A stretch of 64,000 nt of DNA from Candidatus Latescibacterota bacterium (GTDB lineage: Bacteria > Latescibacterota > UBA2968 > UBA8231), in NCBI GenBank assembly GCA_022826515.1, contig JAJDUT010000083.1, positions 1 through 64,000 on the forward strand, given 5' to 3'. A model generated the notes under the pieces. It worked only from the letters and a program-made list of their open reading frames with translations, did no database searches and was not told the DNA's origin. Positions 8,931 through 16,680 of the stretch are shown here, in pieces. Each line of letters begins with the position of its first letter. Within the stretch, counting starts at the first letter, position 1. A program made the translations under genes and the position numbers.

Positions 8931-9842
8931 ATGCACTACGACCCATGCCAACGCACTTTTGACTGCGAGCCAACGCTCACCGACTCCGAGGTCCTCGAAT
9001 TCTGTCGCGAGGGCCATCTCTTGCTCAAAGGCGTCGTGTCCGACGAGATCAACCAGCGCACCTGTGCTTGGATCGACGGCGATATTCCAGCCAACCCGAG
9101 CTACATCCCCGACGGCCTGACCGAGGCCGATCTCGACCGCATCCGCTTTACCCACGAGCCGACCTCCATCTTTTTGGAGGACTGGTTCATCGAGCACGTC
9201 CTGCTCAATCCCCAGTTAGCCGGTGCCATGCGCTCGCTTTTAGGCCCCAACGTCGGCCTGCCGATCTTGGCCAGCCACCACCGGGCCGAATGCCCAACGG
9301 AAGCCCAAGGCTGGCACCAAGATGCCGACCACATCTATGGTCCGGAGTTGCGCTTTTTGGAGGTCTTCTACTTTCCGCAGGACACGCCCGTGGAGCTAGG
9401 GCCGACCGAGTTGGTGCCTGGCTCGCATATCCAACCTGGTAACCGCGACAGGGAAGAAGGGGGCGTGTTTTGCGACGGCCCGGCCGGCACCATTGGGATC
9501 CACCATCAGAGCATCATGCACCGCCGCGGCAAGTCCACCGCCAAGGGTCTGCGCCGGATGCTCAAGTACAACTACTGGCGCACGGCACCTCCCCAGCGCG
9601 ATTGGATCGTCGAGGAGGACTTTGATTTCCAGAGCGCGTATTACGGCGGACACGGCACGGCGCGCTACTACGCCCACATGTTCTATTGGCTCTGCGGTAA
9701 GGGCGATCAGTTCCGCATCATCGGCGGTCAGGCTTGGCCTTGGCAGTCCGAAAACCAGATCGGACCGCCGTATGGCTTTGACGCCAAGGAAGGCTACCAG
9801 CCCAATTGGCGGCGGGACAATCCGGATGGGTATGCGCGTTGA
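8931..9842 (+). CDS. PhyH-family Fe(II)/2-oxoglutarate dioxygenase
   Basis: Start set at ATG 8931 by a strong AGGAGG (8920-8925) five bases upstream; an earlier in-frame ATG at 8904 has no such site. The 303-residue product has the PhyH triad H129-Q-D131 (GWHQDADHIYGPE) and distal H197 in SIMHRRGKST, with Arg residues following (GLRRM). The C terminus after 230 is rich in aromatic residues. Divergent from glcB; substrate unknown. Confidence 0.87.
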   Translation: MHYDPCQRTFDCEPTLTDSEVLEFCREGHLLLKGVVSDEINQRTCAWIDGDIPANPSYIPDGLTEADLDRIRFTHEPTSIFLEDWFIEHVLLNPQLAGAMRSLLGPNVGLPILASHHRAECPTEAQGWHQDADHIYGPELRFLEVFYFPQDTPVELGPTELVPGSHIQPGNRDREEGGVFCDGPAGTIGIHHQSIMHRRGKSTAKGLRRMLKYNYWRTAPPQRDWIVEEDFDFQSAYYGGHGTARYYAHMFYWLCGKGDQFRIIGGQAWPWQSENQIGPPYGFDAKEGYQPNWRRDNPDGYAR

Positions 9843-10071
9843 TTGGGTGGATGGCGTTGGGGATGGCGAACGGAAGAGACGCGAAGCCCTGTTGCTGATT
9901 CGCTGAGGGGCTCCCAGTGCTGAGTGGTTAGCCGCTAGGTGGTTGAGCAGCTTTGCCGGATAATTGGGTTATCAATCCCTGAGGTCGCGCGTTACAGTGC
10001 GCGCCGAGTCTGGGCTATGCGCCGTCACCAGCGCAGTCGCACTTGCTCCCCTGTCTCTTCCGTTCTAGTCC

Positions 10072-10608
10072 TTACTGTTCGTCTGCATATTCCACTTCTA
10101 CCTCAAACGACGCGGCGCGGATCTGCCGATTGAGCTGGCGGAACTCGACGCGCACCTCGTCGAGACGGGTGCGGCAGTCGTCGTAAGGCAATTCGTTGTC
10201 CTCGACGATGTCGCGCTCCTCCTTGTGGAGGACCCGCTCATAGGCGGAATCGACGACTTGGGTGTGCAGTTCTCCGAGGCGGTCGTTGAGCGCTTTGCGA
10301 GTCTCAAGGGCCTCAGTGAGGCTCATGTCGTCGCCCCCGTGTTCAACGCGGTGCTCAAAGTTGGCACGCTGGATCGCAGCGTTCAGTTTGCGGCGTTTGA
10401 ACTCGAGGGCTCGCAACTGGTCGCGTGCCTCGGAGATACTGAATCCGGGTGCTGGACGGCGCGAGGAGTCATTGTCTCGACGGGAGAACAGGTCTCGATT
10501 CTGGCGCGCCTCGGGCAGGCAGTCGCGCAGCGTCTTGATGCGGGCGTCGTACTCGCCGCGCAGTTCGAGGGCTTCGTAGAGTCTAATGGTCTTTCGGGCT
10601 TCGGTCAT
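10072..10608 (-). CDS. DIP1984-like helical protein
   Basis: A 178-residue, highly charged, helical protein. It contains MSLTEALETRKALNDRLGEL at about 95-115 and a C-terminal RLDEVRVEFRQLNRQIRAAS segment ending in an acidic EVEVEY. This arrangement (repeat of T-E-A-L-x-x-R helices, then a short loop and final helix) matches the DIP1984/septicolysin-like family of unknown function. An AGGTGAGG site precedes ATG 10608. No membrane segment or signal peptide. Family membership is by remembered pattern only. Confidence 0.55.
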   Translation of the reverse strand: MTEARKTIRLYEALELRGEYDARIKTLRDCLPEARQNRDLFSRRDNDSSRRPAPGFSISEARDQLRALEFKRRKLNAAIQRANFEHRVEHGGDDMSLTEALETRKALNDRLGELHTQVVDSAYERVLHKEERDIVEDNELPYDDCRTRLDEVRVEFRQLNRQIRAASFEVEVEYADEQ

Positions 10609-10809
10609 ACCTCACCTTCTTCTAGTTTCACCGGGAGATGAGTCGAAATTCGAGGGGACGTATAACAGTCGCAATAGTTCTACTATTTTTTTGTGGGGGA
10701 AAGAAAAGCGCAATGACGAAGAGCCCATTTGAGGGCAAAGAAGCTGTGATCTAGGAGAAGGGTCGCTGGTCAACGAATTGTGGACCGGTACTCGTCAATC
10801 CTGACACGA

Positions 10810-10974
10810 TTATTCCGGCAGAAGATGGTCTTCTTGGCTTACATGGATGAATTTGAACCATACACTGTCCAAATGTCTGAAGTCGGTATCTGTTGACAGG
10901 AGTGCGGCCCCGCTTACATGAGCCGTCGCGGCGATCCAGAGATCATTATAAAAATATCGCTCAATCGAGTTGGG
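10810..10974 (-). pseudogene. C-terminal remnant of a PIN-domain toxin
   Basis: In the ~350-bp interval below the hypothetical gene, an open frame ending at TAA 10810 reads RYFYNDLWIAATAHVSGAAL followed by LSTDTDFRHLDSV. This is the characteristic C-terminal half of VapC-type PIN toxins (NDLWIAATA ... LLTTDxDFxHL). The N-terminal half with its first Asp residues is missing, and the frame begins inside the 3' end of the upstream gene, so the toxin has been truncated by a deletion. The rest of 10609-10810 shows nothing. Confidence 0.75.
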
Positions 10975-11899
10975 CTAGGAGATCCTCGATGGGTTCATCG
11001 CCAGGCCACGTGCCCGCAAGCTCAATAGGGTCAAAGCCCCCGACTTGCTTGTGTTGTTCCGAGAACAGGTCATGCGATTTCTGGATCTCTATTGATGGCA
11101 TTTCTTCGAAAACGACATCCTTTTCCAGCCGACCACTAATCCGGCGAGCCTCGATCAATCGCGGCTGCCCATTGGCCTTGAAATGCACCATTCCCTCAAC
11201 AGTGGTCTGCTTGCCCCATAGAGGACGCAAAGTCTCTACACTCAATGATACGTCTAGCCGTCCAAAGAGTGCTGACTTCTGGCTCACCAAAAGGCGAAAG
11301 CGACCATTACCATGTTTGATCTCGTCAAGCCTACCACTTACGATGAAAGATCTCGGAGCTGGAATGTCATTCAACCGCTCTTTGACATATGTGCAAGTAA
11401 CGTCGTCTAGCTCGAATTGCCCATGCGCTGTGTCTTGAGGGATCATTTCATAGCGCACACCGACAACTCCAGCCGCTTGCCTGAACTTGAGAATCGCTTC
11501 GAGAACCGAACTATCGAAATAGTCTCCAATTGGATTGTCGGTCTGGGTCTCATTGATCGATTGAGCGACCAGATCGAGCGCAGTTTCGTCTAGGCTGGGC
11601 TGCTTGCTCCACAAATCTTCTTGGACAAATTGTGCGTAGGCAGTCTCACTAAGCTGGGGAGCCTCTATGTCAAAAATCGTAGATCCGGGTTTCAATCCAG
11701 TTATAGTGAAGTCAATGGTGGCGTCCAGCCACTGAGGTCTCGCCCCCCTCCCACTACCTGCACCAGTGGCGAGCAAGCGGGTGATCCGCTCTGCTGTCAC
11801 GAGAAGGGCGTCCATAACACGCCGGAGAGTCGCCATCTTGATTTGACCTTCATCTTCTTTCAGGCCGCTGATGCGGAGTTGGTAGCGTTGTGTTTTCAT
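10961..11899 (-). CDS. Conserved hypothetical protein, probably part of a decayed PIN module
   Basis: About 312 residues from ATG 11899 (MKTQRYQLRISGLKEDEGQI), with GGAAAG about 11 nt upstream; a GTG at 11911 would lengthen it by four residues. I do not recognise a named domain. It begins with a beta-rich segment, then an alpha-helical stretch (ATLRRVMDALLVTAERITRL), and ends in an acidic tail with WPGDEPIEDLLAQLD. The tail resembles small regulatory proteins that precede PIN toxins, and a PIN remnant does lie immediately downstream, overlapping its stop. This suggests an unusually large antitoxin-like partner that outlived its toxin; function not established. Confidence 0.6.
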   Translation of the reverse strand: MKTQRYQLRISGLKEDEGQIKMATLRRVMDALLVTAERITRLLATGAGSGRGARPQWLDATIDFTITGLKPGSTIFDIEAPQLSETAYAQFVQEDLWSKQPSLDETALDLVAQSINETQTDNPIGDYFDSSVLEAILKFRQAAGVVGVRYEMIPQDTAHGQFELDDVTCTYVKERLNDIPAPRSFIVSGRLDEIKHGNGRFRLLVSQKSALFGRLDVSLSVETLRPLWGKQTTVEGMVHFKANGQPRLIEARRISGRLEKDVVFEEMPSIEIQKSHDLFSEQHKQVGGFDPIELAGTWPGDEPIEDLLAQLD

Positions 11900-11947
11900 G
11901 GCGGGACTCACTTTCCTGGGTTGCTGAGGTCCATTTCAAGAATAATA

Positions 11948-13708
11948 TCACTCTCGAATCGCTATGTGCAACTCCCGCAACTGCTCGGGTGACACCTCGC
12001 TTGGCGCGCCCATGAGCGGATCCTGCGCATTCTGGTTCATTGGGAAGGCGATGACCTCGCGGATGTTTGGTTCGTCCGCCAGCAGCATGACGATGCGGTC
12101 GATGCCGGGGGCAATGCCGCCGTGGGGCGGCGCGCCGTAGCGCAAGGCGCGGATCATGCCGCCGAACTTGCGATCCACTTCTCGCTGCGAGTGCCCGGCA
12201 ATCTCGAACGCCTTGTACATGATGTCTGGCCTGTGATTGCGAATGGCACCGCTCGACAGTTCGAGGCCGTTGCAGACGATGTCGTACTGATACGCCTTGA
12301 TCTCCAACGGCGGTTGCGTCTCCAGCGCAGCCATGCCACCCTGCGGCATGGAAAACGGATTGTGCGAAAAGGCTACACAAGCGCGTTCCTCGTCCCATTC
12401 GTACATGGGAAAATCGACGACCCAGCAGAATTCACAGCAACGCTCCCGCCGCAAATTGAGCTGGTCTGCCAGATGCAGGCGTAACCGTCCCGCTATGGAC
12501 GCTGCCTCGGCTGGCGACCCGGCGATGAAGAAAATGGCTGATCCCGGAGCGGCTGCGCATTCCTCGATGATGCGGTTGCGCACGTTTTGTTCTAAGGCTG
12601 TGGCGATTGGGCCGGTGGCCTGCGCTCCGTTGATGAGGTACGCCAACCCCTTGCCGCCCGCTTCTTTGACGAATGCTTCAAGGCCGTCGAAAAACGAGCG
12701 CGGCTGCGCTTCCATTTCGGGAACGCACAGGGCGCGGACGACCCCGCCTGCTGCGACGATGTCCCTGAACAGCCTGAACGAGGAGTCCGCAAAAATCGCG
12801 GAGAGGTCTTGGATTTCGAGACCGAAGCGCAGGTCTGGTTTGTCCGTGCCGAACCGCAGCATGGCGTCGGCGTGGGAAAGACGCGGGAACGGCGGCGCGG
12901 TCACTTCCCAATCGGTGAACTCGCGGAAGAGATCGGAAAAGAGTTCCTCGACCACAGCAAAGACATCCTCCTGTTCGACGAAGGCCATCTCGAGGTCGAG
13001 CTGGTAGAATTCGCCGGGGGAGCGGTCGGCGCGGGCGTCTTCGTCGCGGAAGCAGGGCGCGATCTGGAAGTAGCGATCGAAGCCGGACACCATTAGCAAC
13101 TGCTTGAACTGCTGCGGTGCCTGCGGCAGCGCGTAGAAGTGGCCGGGATAGAGTCGGCTCGGCACGAGGTAATCGCGCGCGCCCTCGGGCGAACTGCTGG
13201 TGAGAATGGGCGTCTGGAACTCGGCAAAGCCCATGTCCGTCATGCGCCGTCTGATGCTGGCGATCACCTCCGAGCGGAGCTGAATGCGGCGGTGCAATCC
13301 GGCCCGGCGCAGGTCCAGAAAGCGATAGGACAAGCGGGTGCTCTCCCCCACGTCGGGGTCTTCCGCCACGGAAAAGGGAAGTGGTTCCGCCAGCGAGAGC
13401 ACTTCCAACTCGCGGACGGCGATTTCCACTTCTCCAGTCTCCATGGCGCTGTTGATGGTCTCAGGCGACCGCTCGCGCACGTCGCCTACGACGCGGATTA
13501 CGGATTCGCGGGGGACCTTTGACGCGGTTGTCGCAACGTCATTCTCTGGCGAGATCACGAGTTGGGTAATGCCGTAGTGGTCGCGCAGGTCTAGGAACAA
13601 TATGCCTCCGTGGTCCCTTTTGCGATGAATCCAGCCGCTTAGGTGGATGGTTTGTCCGGTGTGGCGCTTGCGAAGTTCGCCGCAGGTATGCGTGCGATAG
13701 CGGTGCAT
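11948..13708 (-). CDS. aspS: Aspartyl-tRNA synthetase (probably non-discriminating)
   Basis: A 586-residue bacterial-type class II AspRS: N-terminal OB fold ([14 protein letters not shown]), motif 2 at about 220 ([19 protein letters not shown]), an inserted GAD domain, and motif 3 [14 protein letters not shown] near the C terminus. In E. coli the loop reads RRDLGS with Leu; here it is RDHGG with H33. His at this site is a known feature of non-discriminating AspRS, which also forms Asp-tRNA-Asn for conversion by GatCAB. Start ATG 13708 follows GGAGG with a 5-nt spacer. The ~360-nt leader contains two peptides and two terminators (separate entries) and is the likely basis of regulation. Confidence 0.96.
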   Translation of the reverse strand: MHRYRTHTCGELRKRHTGQTIHLSGWIHRKRDHGGILFLDLRDHYGITQLVISPENDVATTASKVPRESVIRVVGDVRERSPETINSAMETGEVEIAVRELEVLSLAEPLPFSVAEDPDVGESTRLSYRFLDLRRAGLHRRIQLRSEVIASIRRRMTDMGFAEFQTPILTSSSPEGARDYLVPSRLYPGHFYALPQAPQQFKQLLMVSGFDRYFQIAPCFRDEDARADRSPGEFYQLDLEMAFVEQEDVFAVVEELFSDLFREFTDWEVTAPPFPRLSHADAMLRFGTDKPDLRFGLEIQDLSAIFADSSFRLFRDIVAAGGVVRALCVPEMEAQPRSFFDGLEAFVKEAGGKGLAYLINGAQATGPIATALEQNVRNRIIEECAAAPGSAIFFIAGSPAEAASIAGRLRLHLADQLNLRRERCCEFCWVVDFPMYEWDEERACVAFSHNPFSMPQGGMAALETQPPLEIKAYQYDIVCNGLELSSGAIRNHRPDIMYKAFEIAGHSQREVDRKFGGMIRALRYGAPPHGGIAPGIDRIVMLLADEPNIREVIAFPMNQNAQDPLMGAPSEVSPEQLRELHIAIRE

Positions 13709-13735
13709 GGTAGCCTCCAGTTTTGGATGTACATG

Positions 13736-13772
13736 AAAAACCCGCCGTTGGCGCGAGGCTCAACGGCGGGTT
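13736..13772 (-). terminator. Attenuator terminator 2, directly upstream of aspS
   Basis: Minus-strand perfect 12-bp stem AACCCGCCGTTG / CAACGGCGGGTT with a 10-nt loop and a TTTTT run (13736-13740), 19 bp before the aspS ribosome-binding site. Its 5' arm and loop (CGCCGTTGAGCC, 13757-13768) can instead pair over 12 consecutive bases, two of them G-U, with GGCTCGATGGCG (13803-13814) inside the preceding leader peptide. This is a mutually exclusive antiterminator. Confidence 0.85.
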
Positions 13773-13792
13773 GGGGTGAGGGTAGAATCCGA

Positions 13793-13882
13793 TCACAGCC
13801 AACGCCATCGAGCCCGAATGGCGGGATTATTGTCGTCGTTATTAGCAAAGGCGCGTGCCGTGTGCTTGTGCCGGAATGTCAT
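13793..13882 (-). CDS. Leader peptide 2 (Asn/Asp-rich), aspS attenuator
   Basis: A 29-codon reading frame starting at ATG 13882 with GGGAG eight bases upstream and ending TGA 13793. It contains Asn-Asn-Asp-Asp-Asn-Asn (codons AAT AAC GAC GAC AAT AAT, 13826-13843). The antiterminator strand (13803-13814) begins 12 nt beyond these codons, within the last codons of the peptide. By analogy with trp/his leaders, stalling at Asn or Asp codons would leave that strand free to break terminator 2, while full translation would cover it. Too short for ordinary gene callers; supported by codon content, ribosome-binding site and fit with the hairpins. Confidence 0.8.
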   Translation of the reverse strand: MTFRHKHTARAFANNDDNNPAIRARWRWL

Positions 13883-13895
13883 TTCAATAGCTCCC

Positions 13896-13936
13896 AAAAA
13901 CAGAAAACCCGCCGCGATGCGTGTTCGCGACGGGTT
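13896..13936 (-). terminator. Attenuator terminator 1 of the aspS leader
   Basis: Minus-strand stem AACCCGTCGCG / CGCGGCGGGTT (11 bp, one T-G wobble that would be a C-A mismatch on the other strand, showing which strand is used), 9-nt loop, then TTCTGTTTTT. The loop and arm contain GAACACGC (13919-13926), complementary to GCGTGTTC (13969-13976) at the end of leader peptide 1. Confidence 0.85.
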
Positions 13937-13965
13937 GTGAATTCGGATTGGGTTGGAGTCAGTCG

Positions 13966-14034
13966 TCAGAACACGCGCAATGGGGTTAGGGGGTTATTAT
14001 TATTCTGTGTGCGGTCGTTCTGACGGGTTATCAT
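13966..14034 (-). CDS. Leader peptide 1 (Asn-rich, leaderless), aspS attenuator
   Basis: A 22-residue frame from ATG 14034 to TGA 13966: MITRQNDRTQ, then NNNN (AAT AAT AAT AAC, 13993-14004), then PLTPLRVF. No ribosome-binding site precedes it, but the promoter -10 element ends 8 nt before the ATG, so the mRNA probably begins at or next to the start codon. The segment CGTCAGAAC (14017-14025, region 1) pairs perfectly with GTTCTGACG (13964-13972, region 2, containing the stop codon). Region 2 (13969-13976) pairs with the terminator loop (region 3). This reproduces the classical 1:2, 2:3, 3:4 architecture with Asn as the sensed residue. Confidence 0.8.
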   Translation of the reverse strand: MITRQNDRTQNNNNPLTPLRVF

Positions 14035-14042
14035 AGGCGTCT

Positions 14043-14070
14043 AAGATAGCGGAACGCCGAATTCCGTCAA
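14043..14070 (-). promoter_or_regulatory. Sigma-70 promoter of the aspS leader
   Basis: Minus strand TTGACG (14065-14070), 16-bp spacer, TATCTT (14043-14048). The predicted start falls at about 14034-14036, at or next to the ATG of leader peptide 1, giving a leaderless transcript. Confidence 0.65.
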
Positions 14071-14087
14071 GCCGGGCTGGGCCGCGC

Positions 14088-14134
14088 TTGTCTCGATAAT
14101 CCAATGTGACTACACTTGTCCCAATGTAGTTACA
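14088..14134 (+). promoter_or_regulatory. phd promoter with operator dyad
   Basis: TTGTCT (14088-14093), 17-bp spacer, TACACT (14111-14116). Overlapping the -10 is an inverted repeat TGTGACTACA (14105-14114) / TGTAGTTACA (14125-14134) with one mismatch and a 10-bp centre, a layout usual for Phd/YefM autorepression. It is divergent from, and within 20 bp of, the aspS promoter. Confidence 0.6.
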
Positions 14135-14145
14135 AGGAGATCGCA

Positions 14146-14412
14146 ATGAACGCATCCGTACGCGACCTGAAGAGCAGATTGTCGCGCTACCTTCGGCAAG
14201 TACAGCGGGGAGAGATAGGCGTCGTAACTTATAGGGGGAAGCCCATCGCCCGCCTCGTGCCGCTATCGCCCCTCCTGTTGGAAGAGCGGCTGACAACCTT
14301 GCCGGGGATCACTGCCGGGACAGGGGGAAAACCGAGAGGTGCCACGCGCCCCATGCGCGTCAAATCTGGACAGAAAAGCGTTGCGGACATCGTGGTGGAA
14401 GAGCGACGGTGA
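14146..14412 (+). CDS. Phd/YefM-family antitoxin (no adjacent toxin)
   Basis: An 88-residue protein starting at ATG 14146 after AAGGAG (14134-14139). MNASVRDLKSRLSRYLRQVQ followed by RGEIGVVTYRGKPIARLVPL is the standard Phd/YefM DNA-binding fold. The C-terminal half, which would neutralise a toxin, carries a PRGATRP-type segment and ends VADIVVEERR. Normally a VapC- or Doc-type toxin follows at once; here a PhyH gene starts 30 bp later, so the antitoxin is an orphan. It is expected to bind the dyad overlapping its own promoter. Confidence 0.8.
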   Translation: MNASVRDLKSRLSRYLRQVQRGEIGVVTYRGKPIARLVPLSPLLLEERLTTLPGITAGTGGKPRGATRPMRVKSGQKSVADIVVEERR

Positions 14413-14442
14413 TCCTCTTTCTCGATACAAAGGACAACTCCC

Positions 14443-15297
14443 ATGAGCGGCCTCACTCCCGACCAACTCGATTTCTACCGCACCCAAGGCTACCTCCTCG
14501 TCGAGGATGTCCTTGCCCCCTCTGTCTTCGACCGCCTCATCACTGAAATCGACGCGATTGTCGATACCGCCGCCCAAGAGGCCCACGCTGCTGGCGAACT
14601 GTCCGAACTGCACGCGGACCTGCCCTTTGCCAAGCGCCTGGTCCACATCCACTCCCAGTTGGCGGACCCTGAACCGCTGTTGCGCCAAGTCAACGGCAAG
14701 CTCAAGACAGAGGGCATGTTCGCCATTTTGACCCAACCGGCGCTGCTCGACATTGTCGAATCCGTGATCGGCCCTGAGATACTGGCTCATCCGCAATTTA
14801 ACCTGCGCGCCAAACTGCCCAACCAAGACGCCACTGTGGTGCCTTGGCATCAAGACTTGGGCTATTTGCAGCCCGACGCGGAAGAGACCTTCATGGTCAA
14901 TTTTTGGATTCCCTTGGTCGATGCCACTCCTGAAAATGGCTGCATGGAAGTCATTGCCGGCAGCCATCGCGCCCCGCTCATCGGCCACGAGCACGGCTTG
15001 GGACCGGGAGCCAATTTCAAAGGCATCACCGATCAGTACTTGCCCCCCGGCGAGCAAGTTAGCTGCCCAGTCAAAGCCGGCGGCGTGCTGCTCATCCAAC
15101 ACAAGACCATCCACCGCTCCATCCCCAACCTCTCCGACCACATCCGCTGGAGCCTCGACCTGCGCTACAGCGACCCGGCCCAACCCAGCGGCCGCGATGG
15201 CGTCCCCGGCTTTATCGCCCGTAGCCAAGCGCACCCCGAGTCGGTGGCCCAAAGCGTGGAGGACTGGTTGGCGTTGTTCGAGACCGCTGTTCCATAA
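14443..15297 (+). CDS. PhyH-family Fe(II)/2-oxoglutarate dioxygenase
   Basis: A 284-residue PhyH dioxygenase with the textbook motif VPWHQDLGY (H136, D138), distal H224 in KTIHRSIPN and R235 (IRWSLDLRY) for the 2-oxoglutarate carboxylate. The N terminus LDFYRTQGYLLVEDVL is the usual family opening. It lies 107 bp upstream of a metallohydrolase in the same direction and the two are probably co-expressed. Substrate unknown. Confidence 0.9.
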   Translation: MSGLTPDQLDFYRTQGYLLVEDVLAPSVFDRLITEIDAIVDTAAQEAHAAGELSELHADLPFAKRLVHIHSQLADPEPLLRQVNGKLKTEGMFAILTQPALLDIVESVIGPEILAHPQFNLRAKLPNQDATVVPWHQDLGYLQPDAEETFMVNFWIPLVDATPENGCMEVIAGSHRAPLIGHEHGLGPGANFKGITDQYLPPGEQVSCPVKAGGVLLIQHKTIHRSIPNLSDHIRWSLDLRYSDPAQPSGRDGVPGFIARSQAHPESVAQSVEDWLALFETAVP

Positions 15298-15404
15298 CTG
15301 AAAACATTTACCTCTTCTCGGTACTTTTCGTGGCTCGGTACATCTGGCTCGTTGGTTAGTGTCAGGAGACCGCATATTCCCTAAACACTTTTTCGGAGAA
15401 TCTC

Positions 15405-16544
15405 ATGCTCTACGACTTGCTCCTCAAAGGCGGCACCCTAGTCGATCCCGCCCAGCAATTGCACGCAGTGCAGGACGTAGCTTTTACCGACGGCAAAGTC
15501 GCCGCGGTCGGGGCCGACCTGCCTACAGACCAAGCGCGTCAAACGCTCGATGTCGCGGGCAAAGTGGTGGCCCCCGGTCTCATCGACTTGCACGTCCACG
15601 TGTATTGGGGGGTCAGCCACTTCGGCGTCGAGCCTGATCCCACCTGTATAGCTCGAGGCGTCACCACCGTAGTCGATGCTGGTTCGGCTGGTGCCGATAC
15701 CTTTCCCGGTTTCCGCAAGTTCATCATCGACGTGAGTGACACCCGCATCTTGGCCCAGCTCAACATTTCCTCGCAGGGCATGTTGACGCAGGAAATCGGC
15801 GAGTTTGAGATCCCCGAGTACGCAGATGTGGACAAGGCCTGCCGCATGATCGAACAACACCGCGACCTCATCTTGGGCGTCAAGGTGCGGCTCACCCGCA
15901 ATAGCATCGTCAGCGAGCGCTCGGGAATGCTGCCCCTACACCGGGCTCGCGAGGCCGCGGATGCCGCTGGTCTGCCCATTATGGTCCACCCGCAAGATGC
16001 TTGGTGCGACAGCCTCGATGATGTGCTGGCCGTTATGAAACAGGGCGACATCCTCACCCATTGCTTCCACGGCATGAAGTGCGGCATCCTCGACGAGGCC
16101 GGTCAAGTGCGCCCTGCGGTACACGAGGCCGTGGAGCGCGGCGTGCTCTTTGATGTGGGGCACGGCGCTGGCTCTTTCTCTTGGGAGGTGGCCGAGACCG
16201 CCCTGAGCGCCGGCCTCGCGCCACATACCATTTCTTCGGACCTGCATGTGTACAACCTCCACGGGCCGGTCTATGACTTAATCAACGTCGCGTCCAAATT
16301 CCTCCACTTGGGCATGGACCTCGATACGGCCTTGGCCAAAGTAACCGCAGTGCCGGCCCAAGTCATTGGGATGCCGGACGAGATCGGCACCCTAGCAGTA
16401 GGTGCTTGGGGCGATGCCGTAGTGCTCGATGTGCGCCAGGGTCAGTTCCAATTGGCCGATTCGGGCGGGGAGATGCGTACGGGCGACCAGCAATTGGAGC
16501 CGCTGATTGTGGTCAAGGGCGGTCGAGTCTATCGTCAGTATTGA
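15405..16544 (+). CDS. Dihydroorotase-like amidohydrolase/deacetylase
   Basis: A 379-residue member of the urease-related amidohydrolase superfamily. The binuclear metal site is visible: H63-x-H65 (LIDLHVHVYWG), a likely carbamylated K160 (ILGVKVRL), H195 (IMVHPQDA), H219 (ILTHCFHG) and the catalytic D279 (SSDLHVYN). The flanking N- and C-terminal strands (LLKGGTLVDP; VVKGGRVYRQY) form the small beta domain. The HVHVYWG and SSDLH variants fit the group usually annotated amidohydrolase/deacetylase family metallohydrolase rather than true PyrC. It presumably opens a lactam or removes an N-acyl group. SD GGAGAATCTC precedes ATG 15405. Confidence 0.87.
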   Translation: MLYDLLLKGGTLVDPAQQLHAVQDVAFTDGKVAAVGADLPTDQARQTLDVAGKVVAPGLIDLHVHVYWGVSHFGVEPDPTCIARGVTTVVDAGSAGADTFPGFRKFIIDVSDTRILAQLNISSQGMLTQEIGEFEIPEYADVDKACRMIEQHRDLILGVKVRLTRNSIVSERSGMLPLHRAREAADAAGLPIMVHPQDAWCDSLDDVLAVMKQGDILTHCFHGMKCGILDEAGQVRPAVHEAVERGVLFDVGHGAGSFSWEVAETALSAGLAPHTISSDLHVYNLHGPVYDLINVASKFLHLGMDLDTALAKVTAVPAQVIGMPDEIGTLAVGAWGDAVVLDVRQGQFQLADSGGEMRTGDQQLEPLIVVKGGRVYRQY

Positions 16545-16565
16545 GACCCAACCAAGGGGAAGCTT

Positions 16566-16658
16566 GTGAGTTCATCTGAAAATCAGTACGACGCGATTGC
16601 CGAAGCCTATCAAGATTCAAAACCCTCAGTCATTGGCTTTAGCGCGGCGAAATCGTGA
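16566..16658 (+). pseudogene. N-terminal fragment of a SAM-dependent methyltransferase
   Basis: GTG 16566 (AAGGGGAAGCTT just upstream) opens a frame reading MSSSENQYDAIAEAYQDSK, the characteristic opening of class I methyltransferases (YDxIAxxYxxSK). After that Lys the sequence becomes unrelated and stops at TGA 16658. The rest of the gene is absent; the TonB receptor start region follows directly. The junction lies at about 16620. Confidence 0.6.
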
Positions 16659-16680
16659 ACACCAGCGAGGAGTACGAATT

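Noticed and set aside
13709..14034. T-box riboswitch upstream of aspS
   Set aside because: No T-box antiterminator consensus (TGGNACCGCG-like bulge) or specifier stem was seen; the Asn/Asp codon runs in ribosome-ready frames explain the terminators better.
14000..14296. Minus-strand frame of 98 codons overlapping phd and the aspS leader
   Set aside because: It is antisense to the Phd antitoxin, in a different frame from leader peptide 1, and has no ribosome-binding site.
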